Positions 9,164 through 18,649 of a stretch of DNA of 30,000 nt are shown in pieces. Positions within the stretch are counted from its first letter, which is position 1; each line of letters begins with the position of its first letter. The stretch comes from Prorocentrum cordatum (Eukaryota; Sar; Dinophyceae; Prorocentrales; Prorocentraceae). The stretch covers positions 455,724 through 485,723 of the forward strand of contig CAUYUJ010004980.1 in NCBI GenBank assembly GCA_963575745.1, given 5' to 3'. A program made the position numbers and the translations under genes. The notes under the pieces were generated by a model. It did not search any database, had not been told where the DNA came from, and saw only the letters and a list, made by a program, of their open reading frames with translations.

Positions 9164-10250
9164 CACTCACACTCTCTCATCATCAACCTCATCAGCATCA
9201 TCGATGATGCTCTCTCACATGCTTAGTCACTCACATACTCATCATCATCATCATCACTCGCACTGTCTCACACGCTCACGAACATCATCATCATCATCAT
9301 CATCATCATCGGCATCGGCATCATCCTCATTCAAACATCATCATCGCCACCACCACTCACAATCAATCATCATCCTCTTCACCACTCATCTTCACCACCA
9401 CTCATCATCCTCATCCTCATCATCGTTGGGTAAATTGTGAGGAAGTCTCAGGCGGGAGCCCCCTCCCTATGGGGCCCGCAGATCATGTTGGTAATCCGAG
9501 CGGGTCATCGGAACCCTGTAACTGTCGTCACTTTTGGGCTCCCCAGGCCTGAAAATGGAGGAAGTCTCAGGCGGGAGCCTCGTCTGTGAGTGAATTGGGA
9601 GGAAGTCTCAGGCGGGAGTTCCCTCCCTATGGGGCCCGCAGATCATGTTGGTAATCCGAGCGGGTCATCGGAACCCTGTAACTGTCGTCACTTTTGGGCT
9701 CCTCAAGCCTGAATTCGGAGGAAGTCTCAGGCGGGAGCCTCGTCTGTGAGTGAATTCTGAGGAAGGCTCAGGCGGGAGCCCCCTCCCCATGGGGCCCGCA
9801 GATCATGTTGGTAATCCGAGCGGGTCATCGGAACCCTGTAACTGTCGTCACTTTTGGGCTCGTCAAGCCTGAATTTGGAGGAAGTCTCAGGCGGGAGCCT
9901 CGTCTCTGAGTGAACTGCGAGGAAGTCTCAGGCGGGAGCCCCCTCCCTATGGGGCCCGCAGATCACGTTGGTAATCCGAGCGGGTCATCGGAACCCCTGT
10001 AACTGTCGTCACTTTTGGGCTCCTCAAGCCTGAATATGGAGGAAATCTCAGGCGGGAGCCTCGTCTGTGAGTGAACTGCGAGGAAGTCTCAGGCGGGAGC
10101 CCCCTCCCTATGGGGCCCGCAGATCATGTTGGTAATCCGAGCGGGTCATCCAAAACCTGTAACTGTCGTCAATTTTGGGTTCTCGCGCTGCCAGAACGCA
10201 GCTCCCAGGCCACATTTTGGACGCAACAAGGAAGTTTTTGGGCTCCTCAG
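9077..10250. repeat. Segmental duplication, copy B
   Basis: Same order as copy A at 7,064-8,220, including CCCCACATCCAAAGTGG, an expanded CA repeat (9,131-9,153), CAT repeats and five R160 units. It ends TTTTTGGGCTCCTCAG at 10,250. That end resembles a 3' splice site (pyrimidine-rich, CAG) and coincides with the beginning of protein-like helicase sequence. Confidence 0.93.
9441..10170. repeat. R160 tandem array in copy B (five units)
   Basis: Units start at 9,441, 9,601, 9,761, 9,921 and 10,082. The diagnostic variants fall in the same units as in copy A: altered GGAGTTCCC/GGAGCTCCC in unit 2, GGAAGGCTCA in unit 3, CATCCAAAACCTG in unit 5. The array was therefore duplicated as a whole. Confidence 0.93.
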
Positions 10251-10733
10251 GTCGCCGAGGTGCTGCGACAGGGCGCCGAAGGCGCCGACGACGACGGCCA
10301 GGCCGAGGCGCGGGCGCGGAGCTTGCTGATGTTCAGGCCCAGCGAAAGGGAGTTCACATGGCAGAGCTCGGGGGCGCACAGCGTGCGCCGCTCGGGGTTC
10401 ACCCTGACGCACGCGTCCTACCTGACCTCCACGCTGTCGCAGGGCCAGACGCTGCGCAAGGGCGTCACCATCGACTGCGCGAGAGACGAGGACGCTGGCC
10501 GCACGGGCATGTCGGACGAGCAGTGGTGGCTGCACCTCTACGTCATGTTTTCCCGCGCCACGTGCATGCGGAACATGCTGATCCTGCGGCCGCCGCCGCG
10601 AGAGTTCCTGGAATGCGGGCCGCCGGCGTCCCTGCGGAAGGCGCTCCTGGAGTTCGACAAGAGAGCGGTTTTGTCCAGGGCGGAGGCGAAGCAGCTCGCG
10701 GCAGAGCTGGGCTTCGTGCTGCCTTCCGCCTGA
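10251..10733 (+). CDS. PIF1-like helicase, C-terminal exon (fragment)
   Basis: This frame encodes the C-terminal part of an SF1B (PIF1-type) DNA helicase. From position 10,251 it gives 160 residues and ends with TGA at 10,731-10,733. Motif V appears as THASYLTSTLSQGQTL (residues 53-68) and motif VI as HLYVMFSRAT (95-104), both in the usual family order and spacing. A basic and acidic tail follows (LLEFDKRA, SRAEAKQLAAELGF). It aligns by eye with the fragment at 20,853-21,392 from KVAE/VAEV to the end. The N-terminal ATPase core (Walker A and B) is absent. The left boundary is set at the likely splice acceptor CTCCTCAG, because the sequence to the left is the R160 repeat. The frame continues open into that repeat, but only by chance. 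It may be the last exon of a gene whose earlier exons lie upstream of the duplicated block, or a dead fragment. Family assignment is firm; activity is not. Confidence 0.75.
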   Translation, partial: VAEVLRQGAEGADDDGQAEARARSLLMFRPSEREFTWQSSGAHSVRRSGFTLTHASYLTSTLSQGQTLRKGVTIDCARDEDAGRTGMSDEQWWLHLYVMFSRATCMRNMLILRPPPREFLECGPPASLRKALLEFDKRAVLSRAEAKQLAAELGFVLPSA

Positions 10734-10754
10734 GCGCGGCTGCGCCTCGCTCGA

Positions 10755-10850
10755 AGCCCGCGGGGTTGTCCCAACGGCTTGGTCTTGCGCGCCAACGGCT
10801 CGCGGGGTTGTCCCGACAGCCTGGCCCGCGGGGTTGTCCCAACGGCTGCG
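10755..10850. repeat. Three copies of CGCGGGGTTGTCCCAACGGC
   Basis: CCGCGGGGTTGTCCCAACGG occurs at about 10,759. Variants follow at about 10,800 (CCCGACAGC) and about 10,829 (CCCAACGGCT). The cluster lies just downstream of the helicase stop codon, so it may be in the 3' untranslated region or be a local minisatellite. Confidence 0.75.
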
Positions 10851-11309
10851 CGACGTGACCAGTAGAGAACGCGCCTGTGCTGGCCGTGGCGGCGACGGCG
10901 CCGAGGAACATCGACATGCGCGCTCATGCAACAGGAAGGGGAGGAGGTGGCGGGGCGCGGAACAAACAGGGGGGCGAGGATGGGGACAACGTAAGGAGTG
11001 GAAGGGGGGCCCGCGCCAAGGCGAGAGGAAATATACGCAGAAGAGACAGCCAGGACGCCTCACCAACCACGAGGACGACGGTGATGGCTTTTTCCAGATT
11101 CGCCCAGAGGATTCTTATGTGGGGTTCTTCCGTCGGAGTAATTTGACGAGGGTGACGGGGCGTATGGAAAGTGAACGAAAGTGCGGAATCATATGTAAAG
11201 TGCACATCCCCATGGGTGCGGAGACATCTAGAGGGGAAGGATGGTAGACCCGATACTTACTTTGAAAAAGAGTAGCCGGTGTGGCGCATGTGATGCTGCG
11301 CAAATGTTG
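10851..11309. other. Anonymous stretch
   Basis: No recognisable gene or repeat. AT content rises after about 11,090. Confidence 0.4.
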
Positions 11310-11430
11310 TTATGAGGTCTGTGTGGTGCAGCTTTCGTGGTGCAATTTATGGTGTCATTTATATGGTGTGCAACCTATGTGGTTCAAGATGTGTGTTACA
11401 ATGTGGCGCTATCCAATGTGCGCAATTGAT
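11310..11430. repeat. Diverged GTGGTGCAATnTATG minisatellite, site 1
   Basis: Short units such as TGTGGTGCAGCTTTCG, TGGTGCAATTTATG, TGGTGTGCAACCTATG and TGTGGCGCTATCCAATG recur at about 14-25 bp spacing. A clearer version lies at 13,030-13,120. Confidence 0.6.
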
Positions 11431-12560
11431 GTTTACAAATCAGCTGGGTAATTCCATGTTTTTGCAAACATCCCACCCACCCACCCCCCATGTGGTTTGC
11501 AAAACCCATGCGGCGGCGATTGCGATGAGTGTTTGGCGTTGGCTGGTGCATCTCTGCGGCCGCGCTAACCCGCGCACGTTCGCGCGCACAACAGCCAGTT
11601 ATTTTGGCGAGACCGACGCGGCCGCTGTGGCGCTGACCGCTAGGCACTTCCTAACGGGCACTGCAGTGCGAGTCGGTGAGTTGGGCGGGCGCGGTTTCAT
11701 GGCGACGCCGACAACGGTAGCCACGATTACGAGTAGCGATGATGGTAACGATGGTGGCGCTGACGACGGCAAGATCAATGACGGCGCCGATGTTGATCAC
11801 GCCCGCCGATGACGATGACGTCCTCGCGTCGGCAATGAAGGCTTTTGAAAGAATTCGACATGCGCGCGCGGCCGACGCGAGCGAGAAGTTATTTGACACG
11901 GATAGTGCCTCCACCCGACACGCGAGCAAGGGCGTCCGAATTACTTCGACATGCGCCGCGACAGGTCCGTTTGACTGAATGTGACGGACACGTTGATAAA
12001 CCTACGCTTGTCTTGAGAACCCAAAAGATTGCGATCGCAGGATGTGCTTGAAAACGGACATTGAGAAACCATGTGTGCTGATATGTCTTCGGGGCACTCA
12101 TGTTTGGAATCCGTACGAAACGTCAAGGTTTTTGTTCAGGGATTTCGGCATGCGCGCACGGCGACGCTCGCGTGTGCACTTCGTCTTATCTGTTGCAAGG
12201 GATTGTTGCGACCGCACGCGCGCAAGGGCTGTCGAGTGTTTTCGACATGCGCGCGCGAGGGGCCCGCTTGGTAGCATGTTAAGACCATGCTGACAAGCCC
12301 ATGGATGTCTTAAGAATTCACAAGAGCGCGCGCGCACGCTTCTTTTGAAAACCCGTGTTGCGAGGCCATGCGTTCGTATATGTTTGCGTGATTCAATTTG
12401 AAATTCTGACGAAACCTAAGGTTTGAAAGATTCCGGCATGCCCGCGCGACATGTCGTCCCATTTACTGCAAGGGGTTTCCAAAAACGGATGATTTGTGAT
12501 AAACGTATATGCGCGCATTGAACGTATTGCGAAGGATGGGGTGACATTACCAGTTTAGTT
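11431..12560. repeat. Diverged repeat units marked by GACATGCGCGCGC
   Basis: TTCGACATGCGCGCGC-like cores occur at about 11,856, 11,945, 12,147, 12,240 and 12,432 with variants (GGCATGCGCGCACGG, GGCATGCCCGCGCG). Each tends to be preceded by a region with TTTGAAA or GAAACC. Spacing is irregular (roughly 90-200 bp), so this is a degraded array. No gene was recognised between 11,431 and 12,560. Confidence 0.5.
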
Positions 12561-12599
12561 GGGATGAGACGAGTTCACATTCAGGATGGAACGAACATC

Positions 12600-12880
12600 A
12601 GCCAGCGTTGACTCCAAAAAGATAGGAGAACAGGAAAAGGACGAGAGGAGGATGGGAGGAGGACGAAACGAGGACAGGAGCAGGACGGGAGGAGGACGGG
12701 AAGAACAAAAGAAAACAAGCGCAAACAAGCAAACCGAAGCAAGCAAGCGCAAGCGAGCATAGGCATAGGCATAGGCGTAGGAATAGTCATCGGCATAGGC
12801 ATTGGCATAGGCATAGGCAAAGGCATAAGCGTAGGCATAGGAACTAAGGGGGAGGCATAAGCATAGGCATAGCCATAGAA
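12600..12880. repeat. Purine-rich GGAGGA tract followed by GGCATA hexanucleotide repeat
   Basis: From 12,620 to 12,720 the plus strand is nearly all purine plus C in GGAGGACGGGA-type units. From 12,755 to 12,880 GGCATAGGCATA units with GTA/ATT variants take over. Confidence 0.82.
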
Positions 12881-13029
12881 ATTAGGGGGATAAGAATCGG
12901 GGGGGCAACGGACCAATTAGTAGGGTTTGAATTAGAACACCTATCGGGCAAGCCTAGTTGGAGAAAAGGTGGCCCACTAAGTCCTGGCGGGGGGGGGAGA
13001 TCCTAATACTCTTGTAGAAGAGGAGAACC

Positions 13030-13120
13030 CACGTGGCGCAAGCAATTTCGCATAATCTATGTTGCGCACTCTATGTGGTGCAATCTACGTTGTGCAATCT
13101 ACGTGGGGCAACCTATGCGG
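13030..13120. repeat. GTGGTGCAATCTACG minisatellite, site 2
   Basis: About five units of 16-17 bp are present: TGTTGCGCACTCTATG, TGGTGCAATCTACG, TTGTGCAATCTACG, TGGGGCAACCTATG. It is followed by CGGCGGCG sequence, and a CGGCGGCGAT word also lies downstream of site 1. Confidence 0.75.
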
Positions 13121-13300
13121 CGGCGCCGAGACGGCGACGGGGCGGCGACGGCAACAACATAGCCGCCAGACCGCCAGGGCGGCGACGACGCGGCAACAGG
13201 ACGGCGACGGCGGGAAACGGCACACAGGCCCAGGCGACGGGCGGCGACGAGGCGGCGACGGCGGCAACACAGCCGCCAGAGCAACAGACAGGCCCAGTTC
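13115..13300. repeat. GGCGACGGC repeat with ACAGCCGCCAGA blocks
   Basis: GGCGACGGC words alternate with AACAACATAGCCGCCAGA (about 13,153) and GCAACACAGCCGCCAGA (about 13,263). The region is strongly GC-rich, so long open frames on both strands are expected by chance. Confidence 0.7.
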
Positions 13301-13896
13301 CTCGGAGAAGAAATTTGAGAAAACCCTCAACGCAAGCCCTGCTTGGGGAAAAAAATCCTGCCCCACATTACAAACAGCACGCGGAATGGACCTGCTATCC
13401 GCGCCCGACCAGGAAGGGGGGGGCGGAGGGCGAGCGAGGGAGGAGGGCGTGGGCGGGAGGAGAGGCGGGGAAAGGACGGCAGGGGCGGGGCGGGCGCAGC
13501 AGGGGAGCGCGGGCGGCTCAGCGAGGCGCGCGGGCGCGCTTGCCCTTCCAGCAGGCAGCGCACCAGGCGCCTCCAGCGCAGGGCGCCCGCCGGCGAGGCC
13601 TCGGACGCCCGCCCTGCACCTCCACTGACTCGCGGCAGACGCTGCAGTGGCACCTCCACTTCGCCGCTGGTCTGGCGAGGAGGCGCTCGCCGAGGTCATC
13701 CCCCGCCGCGGGTCGCCCCGTGGCCCCCCCCGGGGATCACCCGTCCGCGCAGGAGGCGCGGTTTGTGCGCGTACGCCTTCGGCAGCTCGCAGAACCCGAA
13801 GGCCACGACTGCGGGGGTGACCCTGCTTCGCGGGCCACCTGGGCCACTGCCTCGCCCGCCTCGTCTCGGCTGAGGGGGGGGTCCTGTCCCGCGTCT

Positions 13897-14999
13897 TCAG
13901 CCTGGCCACCCACGGGCCCCTCGTCCTGACCCGTCCTCCCGCTCGCGGCCAGGATGCCCCTTGTGGCCCCTGGCCCGCTGGCCACCCACGACGAACCGTC
14001 GGTCGGCCGCCACGCTGTAACCCGGCCCCGCACCACGCTGCAAAGGAAGAACGTCCAGAAGCCCGCCCGCCGCCACAGAAGGCCGACCGGTTTCTGGACG
14101 AAAGATGGCCCCGAAGCCGGTCTGCCTGCGTGGGCGGGCGCCAACAGGCACCGCGCGCGCCCGCGCGCTGGGGCCGCCGATGCTGAGCCAGCCGCACGAG
14201 GCCAGGAGCGGCACCACCGCCTCGATCGGCAAGGTCGGCGCCTGGGCAGCGAGGAAAACGAGCGTCAGGTAGACGTGGAGAGCCAGTTCCTCGACCACCT
14301 CCAACGCCTGAGTGACCATCGCGGCGTACGTGCCCGCATCCGGCCCCTTGGAAAGGCCGCGCAGGAGTCTTGGCGGCGCGCGCCCCCCGTAAAGTTGGAG
14401 GCCCCCTGCCACTGGGTCGTCCCGGAGGTGCAGCAGCATGGTCTCGAGGCCAGCCAACACCGAGGGGCCAAGCTCTCGACGTACCCCACGCGCGCAATCC
14501 AGGACGGCGCCCCGCCAAGGTACTGCCACACCGCTGTGGTGGCGAACGCCCCGATGGGCACGTCCACCTGGGACGCCTCCTCGGCGCGGGCCGCGGCCCC
14601 GCGGCGCACCCCCCCCCAGAGGGCGCACTTCACCGGGGGCAGCTCCAGCTTCATGGGGATCAGGTGCCGGGCCCTGAATCGGTTCCTGCACTCGCCCGCC
14701 GCGAGGCCCGGCAGGGCGGCGCTGCAGGCGCCACGCTGGTGGGATGCCTCCCACAAGGCGCTGTAAGCCTTGATCGCTTCGGAGCACCGGGCCACCTCGC
14801 ACTCGGCGAAGGCGCCCCACATCCGCGGCCTGGCCCAAGGGCGCGTGGAAACGAGGACAGGGGCGAGGAGTTGCGCGGCGGCCGCGGCGCGCGGGCTGCC
14901 CGCTCCTGGACCAACTCTTGCGGGAGGGGCCACCTCGGCAGCCGCGGGGAGGAGTAGAAGGCCACCGCCCCCCCCCCTGGCCCCCCGGACCCCCGCCAA
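13897..14999 (-). pseudogene. Unrecognised protein-like sequence broken by a frameshift
   Basis: I do not recognise the family. The minus strand reads as a convincing protein in two successive frames. The first (about 14,999 to 14,475) includes WGAFAECEVARCSEAIKAY, RNRFRARHLIPMKLELPP and IGAFATTAVWQYLGGAP. The second (about 14,475 to 13,897) includes VLAGLETMLLHLRDDP, GTYAAMVTQALEVVEELAL, HVYLTLVFLAAQAP and VVPLLASCGWLSIGG, then ends at TGA. The switch falls near a CCCC run at about 14,467, so one missing base could explain it: a true pseudogene mutation or a homopolymer sequencing error. An intron is less likely because no splice pair is apparent. The second part is rich in hydrophobic helices. 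Long open frames are common by chance at this GC content, but the amino-acid make-up of these two stretches is ordinary, unlike the Arg/Pro/Gly-rich alternatives. The N-terminal start is not determinable. Confidence 0.42.
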
Positions 15000-16150
15000 C
15001 GCGCGGCCACGCGGCGGGCCCGAGCTGGAGAACCCCCATTCGATGCTCTCGGGGATGGATCTGAGCTGGCCCGTTCGCCGCCGTCACCCGTCGCCCGGCG
15101 ACGGAAGAGGCAGGATAGGGAGGGTCTCAGGGGCCGTTCTTCCTTGCAACGCCCATTCGACCTGCGCGCCTGCTCGAAGGAAACCGAATTTGGGGCCGAA
15201 GGGAGGTTCTTCCTTGCATGTCCCACTCGGCCCCGGCACGCGCGCTCGCGTAAAAAACCCGACACCGCGACCCCGAATGAGCCAAAGCACGCGCATGCAC
15301 CCTCGAGCCGCGACCCTGAATGCGCCAAAGCACCGCCTGGCACACCACTGATACTGCTAGTACTACGTTAGACAGTATACGAGTGTACGCACCATGATAA
15401 CTATAGTGAAATTGCGGCAACGCTATGACATTGACTGCCACGCAGTGTCCCTGCCACGCGACTCCCGATTGCCTCATAAGGGCCCCGACAAAGGCGTCCT
15501 TGATAACGCAATCGGAATATAAACGTTGCGCTTTCTGTCACAACAGACCACACGCTCCAGGCTCCAATCCGCAGGCTGCGTGAACGTGCGGACCATGGCG
15601 GCTGGATGCACGCATTCCCCCTGACAGCATGACGAACTTTTGGAATGCTTCTTGGGCCGTCCGAGACCGACCCCCGAAGCTGTCTGCGGGGCGGTTCGGG
15701 GCCGTCCTGGGCCGCAAGGACGGCTGTCTGATCGCTCTGGGGGCCGATTTGCAGCCCCCAACAACGGGCCCGGCCGCGCCCCGAAATGGGTCGGCCCCTC
15801 CCGGGGCTAAAAAAAGACCTGGAGAAAAATGTGAAAAGTGCGCCGCCCCCGGGGCCGGGGGCCCAGTTCCCCGTCAGATGATGCTTAAGCATAAACCAAA
15901 TCAAACACAAGTCTCGCCATAGAAAACAAAATAGAACTCGTCCTCGTCAAACAGAACGGCCCGCGGCGAGCCGGCTCGCCTTCGCCAAGTACTCAAGTGC
16001 CGCACCTGCCTTCCAGTTATTGACCACTTACCAGACCACCCCAACCCAACCCGAAGACCCGAATTTCGGGTTGGGGGAACACGGGTTCCATTATGTTCCC
16101 GCAAAGGGCTTAGGCCCAGGGTTCTCTTTTAGTGTGTTTACCCCCGGTTC
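15000..16150. other. Intergenic with two small duplications
   Basis: TTCTTCCTTGCA occurs at about 15,137 and about 15,210, each followed by a CCCA(T/C)TCG word. The word GCGACCC(T/C)GAATG, then GCCAAAGCAC, occurs at about 15,269 and about 15,308. No gene was recognised. The stretch 15,350-15,560 is AT-richer and unique in the window. Confidence 0.5.
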
Positions 16151-16159
16151 TGATGGCTG

Positions 16160-16205
16160 CAGGGGCGGCGAAATTATTCTGCGATAAATAACCAGGTCGC
16201 GTAGA
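16160..16205. repeat. Leader block of the R70 array, locus 1
   Basis: AAATTATTCTGCGATAAATA, then ACCAGGTCGCGTAGAGCCGGCG. A matching block at about 28,836-28,885 also stands immediately before the first CGAGCGAAACGCT unit, so the junction is shared by both loci. Confidence 0.75.
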
Positions 16206-16645
16206 GCCGGCGGAACTATGTTTGAGGATGTCTCGAGCGAAACGCTTGTGTTCCAGAATTTGTTGAGGTTGTCTCAAGCGAAACGCTTGTTCTGCGCTAT
16301 AGATTGTCCTCTCCTGGGGACCTGAATTCAGAGGATCTCTCAAGTGAAATGCTTGTTTTCACGTGCCCAGGTCTTGAGGATTTCTCGAGCGAGACGCTTG
16401 GTTTCACGCCTCCAGGTTGCCCAGACAGATGTCTAGCATGAGGATTTGTTGAGGATGTCTCGAACCAGACGCTTGTTTTCACGTGTCCAGGTCGCCCAGG
16501 CGGATGTCTAGCATGAGGATGTGACGAGGAAGTCTCGATCGAGACGCTTGTTTGCACGTGTCCAGGTTGCCCAGGCGGATGTCTAGCATGAAGATGTGCT
16601 GAGAACGTCTTGAGCGAAACGCGTGTTTTCACGTGTCCAGGTCGC
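16206..16645. repeat. R70 tandem array, locus 1 (about seven units)
   Basis: The core TCTCGAGCGAAACGCTTG recurs near 16,243, 16,283, 16,348, 16,393, 16,468, 16,545 and 16,617. Later units also carry TTTTCACGTGTCCAGG, TTGCCCAGGCGGATGTCTAG and CATGAGGATGTG. Spacing ranges from about 40 to 77 bp. The unit near 16,300 includes TGTCCTCTCCTGGGGACC, then TGAATTCAGA, which is found again at the right edge of the window. Confidence 0.88.
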
Positions 16646-16649
16646 CCAG

Positions 16650-17560
16650 GCACAGCACAGCCCTCGGCACGGTACATCAATATCGATACCCTTAGCATTG
16701 CAGCCTGGCATGTTGCCTGGCACGTTCCGCGGAGCGTCCCGTGGCGAGTCCCCCTGGCACGTCGCGCGGTGCACGTCCATTGGCACGTTCCGTAGCGCGT
16801 CCCCTTGGCACGTCCCGCGGTGCGTGCCCATGGCACGTCCCCTGGCACGTCGCCTGGCGCGTCCCTTGGGACGTTCTGCGGCGCGTCCTCCTGGCACGTC
16901 CCTTCTGTCGAATAGTTCTGGGGCAGCTACCATCTGCTCAGGCAGCTCGAGCTTAAGATCCAGATCAGTTCGGTCAGGACTCGGATGCCAGGGAGGACTC
17001 GATCCACAACGCTATATAGAGCACAATCGCGGCATGGCACATCGCAGTTCAGCACGGCCCAGCACAGCACAGCCGTCGGCACGGTACATCAAGATCGATA
17101 CACTCAACATTGCACCCGTTCCTTGGCGCGTTCCGTGGCGAGTCCACCTGGCACGTCGCGCGGCGCGTCTCCCAGCACGTCCCGCGGCACGTCCCGCGGC
17201 AGGTCCATTGACACGTTCCGTGGCGCGTCCCCTTGGCACGTCCCGCGGTGCGTGCCCATGGCACGTCCCCTGGCACGTCGCCTGGCGCGTCCCTTGGGAC
17301 GTTCTGCGGCGCGTCCTCCTGGCACGTCCCATCTGTCGAATAGTTCTGGGGCAGCTACCATCTGCTCAGGCAGCTCGAGCTTAAGATCCAGATCAGTTCG
17401 GTCAGGACTCGGATGCCAGGGAGGACTCGATCCACAACGCCTTATATATATATATATATATATATAGCACAATCGCGGCATGGCACATCGCAGTTCAGCA
17501 CGGCGTAGCATCGCACAGCCCTCGGCACAGTACATCAAGATCGATACATTCAGCATTGCA
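16650..17560. repeat. Large tandem repeat, ~412-446-bp units with CACGTCCC sub-repeats
   Basis: Anchor CACGGTACATCAA lies at 16,668 and 17,080, with CACAGTACATCAA at 17,526. AATAGTTCTGGGGCAGCTAC lies at 16,911 and 17,339. Each unit has a sub-repeat domain of TGGCACGTCCC/TGGCGCGTCCC words of about 12-20 bp, then a unique part. The unique part ends near CTATATAGAGCAC in unit 1 and in a long TA run in unit 2. Confidence 0.92.
17441..17467. repeat. TA dinucleotide microsatellite
   Basis: A run of about 12 TA units. The homologous position in the preceding tandem copy (about 17,010-17,016) has only TATATAG, so the expansion is recent relative to the duplication. Confidence 0.9.
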
Positions 17561-17736
17561 TTTGCCCGTCGCCCAATCAAGTGTCTTTCAAACGTTGCCA
17601 TGCCTTACATTTTTATATTCCTTTCCGGGTTCGTGGGTCGATCATGTTTTTTCAACGTTCCCGACCCCCCCCACACTGGAAATGGAGGGTAAATTGAAGC
17701 CTTCGGGCTGGGTCGGGGTGGTTCGGCGGGTGGTGA

Positions 17737-18114
17737 GATATTGCAGACGACTCGTCCAAAGCGCCGCTTAATGCGCTGCCCCGCCAATTCTACAAGACCT
17801 TCCTATACAGTGCACCAACAGTTTCGCCCTGGTTAAGCTTGAACCACTTCCCTGCAAAGCCCGAAATTGAACGTTCGGAGGTCGCGCCGATGCACAACAT
17901 GCTCCTGCGAGCACAAGGCCCAACCTGCGAGGACGCACTCACCATGGAGAACACAATTATCGAGCACATCTGCTCCAATCCGCGTGGACCGAACCGTAGC
18001 ATGATTCATAAAAGTAGTGGAGCGCAACATCGATGCCAGGTCGACACGCAATCGGCACCCAGAGTCGATATGGCTTGGAGATCAACTGGCTGTGGAACCG
18101 ATCGCGACGACTAG
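17737..18114 (+). CDS. Possible coding exon, unrecognised
   Basis: The plus frame is open from 17,737 to the TAG at 18,112-18,114 (125 residues) and lies in sequence that is not repeated elsewhere in the window. It includes LPRQFYKTFLYSAPTVSPWL, then NHFPAKPEIERSEVAPMHN and CEDALTMENTIIEHICSNP, a composition that is ordinary for a protein. A pyrimidine-poor ATATTGCAG at 17,738-17,746 could serve as a 3' splice site. There is no convincing ATG at the start and no family resemblance. The minus strand also has two overlapping open frames of about 70 residues here, so coding is only a possibility. Confidence 0.2.
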   Translation, partial: DIADDSSKAPLNALPRQFYKTFLYSAPTVSPWLSLNHFPAKPEIERSEVAPMHNMLLRAQGPTCEDALTMENTIIEHICSNPRGPNRSMIHKSSGAQHRCQVDTQSAPRVDMAWRSTGCGTDRDD

Positions 18115-18212
18115 CACACGGTGGCTAATGTTACCTGTGCCAACCATGGTGCATCATACGTCCCGTCCTGTGGGACAGCACACGGCGCATGCGCACTGCT
18201 GGCTTGGGCAGG

Positions 18213-18345
18213 AGGAGGAGGAGGAGGACGACGACGAGGAGGAGGGGAGAGAGAAGAGGGAGGGAGTGGGAAGAAGGGGAGGAGGAGAATGATGACGATG
18301 AAGAGGAGGAAGAGGAGGAGGAGGAGGAGGAGGAGGAGGAGGAGG
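18213..18345. repeat. GGA/GAG trinucleotide repeat
   Basis: The plus strand is almost entirely purine, with GGAGGA and GAGGAGG units. It is complementary in composition to the TCC tract at 18,650-18,740, with about 310 bp between them. Confidence 0.88.
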
Positions 18346-18649
18346 GGGCATCCGATGAGTCGTCGGAGGCGCCGGATTCGTCGGACTCGTTTGAGCTCTC
18401 CGCCTGGGCCTCCTGCACCTATGAGCGAGGCAGTGAGGGGAGCGAGGCAGTGAGGGAGGGGAGCGAGACAGGGAGGGAGGGAGCCGCCGCCTCCGCCGCC
18501 CCTCCTCTGACGTCCCTCGCGCTTGAAGGACGCGCCCCTCCCGCGCGGCGCGCGGAATTTTCGGGAGCGCACCCCGGAGCGCCCCCCCAAGACGCCCCCC
18601 GAGGGCCCCTGACGTCGTCGCGACAGGAGGCTGTTGCCCATTTACTCCC
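18346..18649. other. GC-rich spacer between complementary repeats
   Basis: No recognisable gene. A short acidic reading (ASDESSEAPDSSDSFELS) and GAGGCAGTGAGGGAG words are present, but they continue the frame of the adjoining simple repeat. Confidence 0.4.

Noticed and set aside
8264-9440. Several long open frames (260-360 residues) across the 52-bp minisatellite on both strands
   Set aside because: The unit lacks stop codons in most frames, the same peptide appears in rotating frames, and the period is not a multiple of three. This is an effect of the repeat, not a gene.
13033-13929. Long plus-strand frames in the GC-rich region
   Set aside because: Arg/Gly/Pro/Ala-rich composition typical of shadow frames at high GC; the opposite strand frame around 14,000-14,900 reads better.
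16206-16645. CRISPR-like appearance (leader followed by spaced repeats)
   Set aside because: Spacing is irregular, the intervening sequence is itself repeated, the genome is eukaryotic and no cas-like gene is present.
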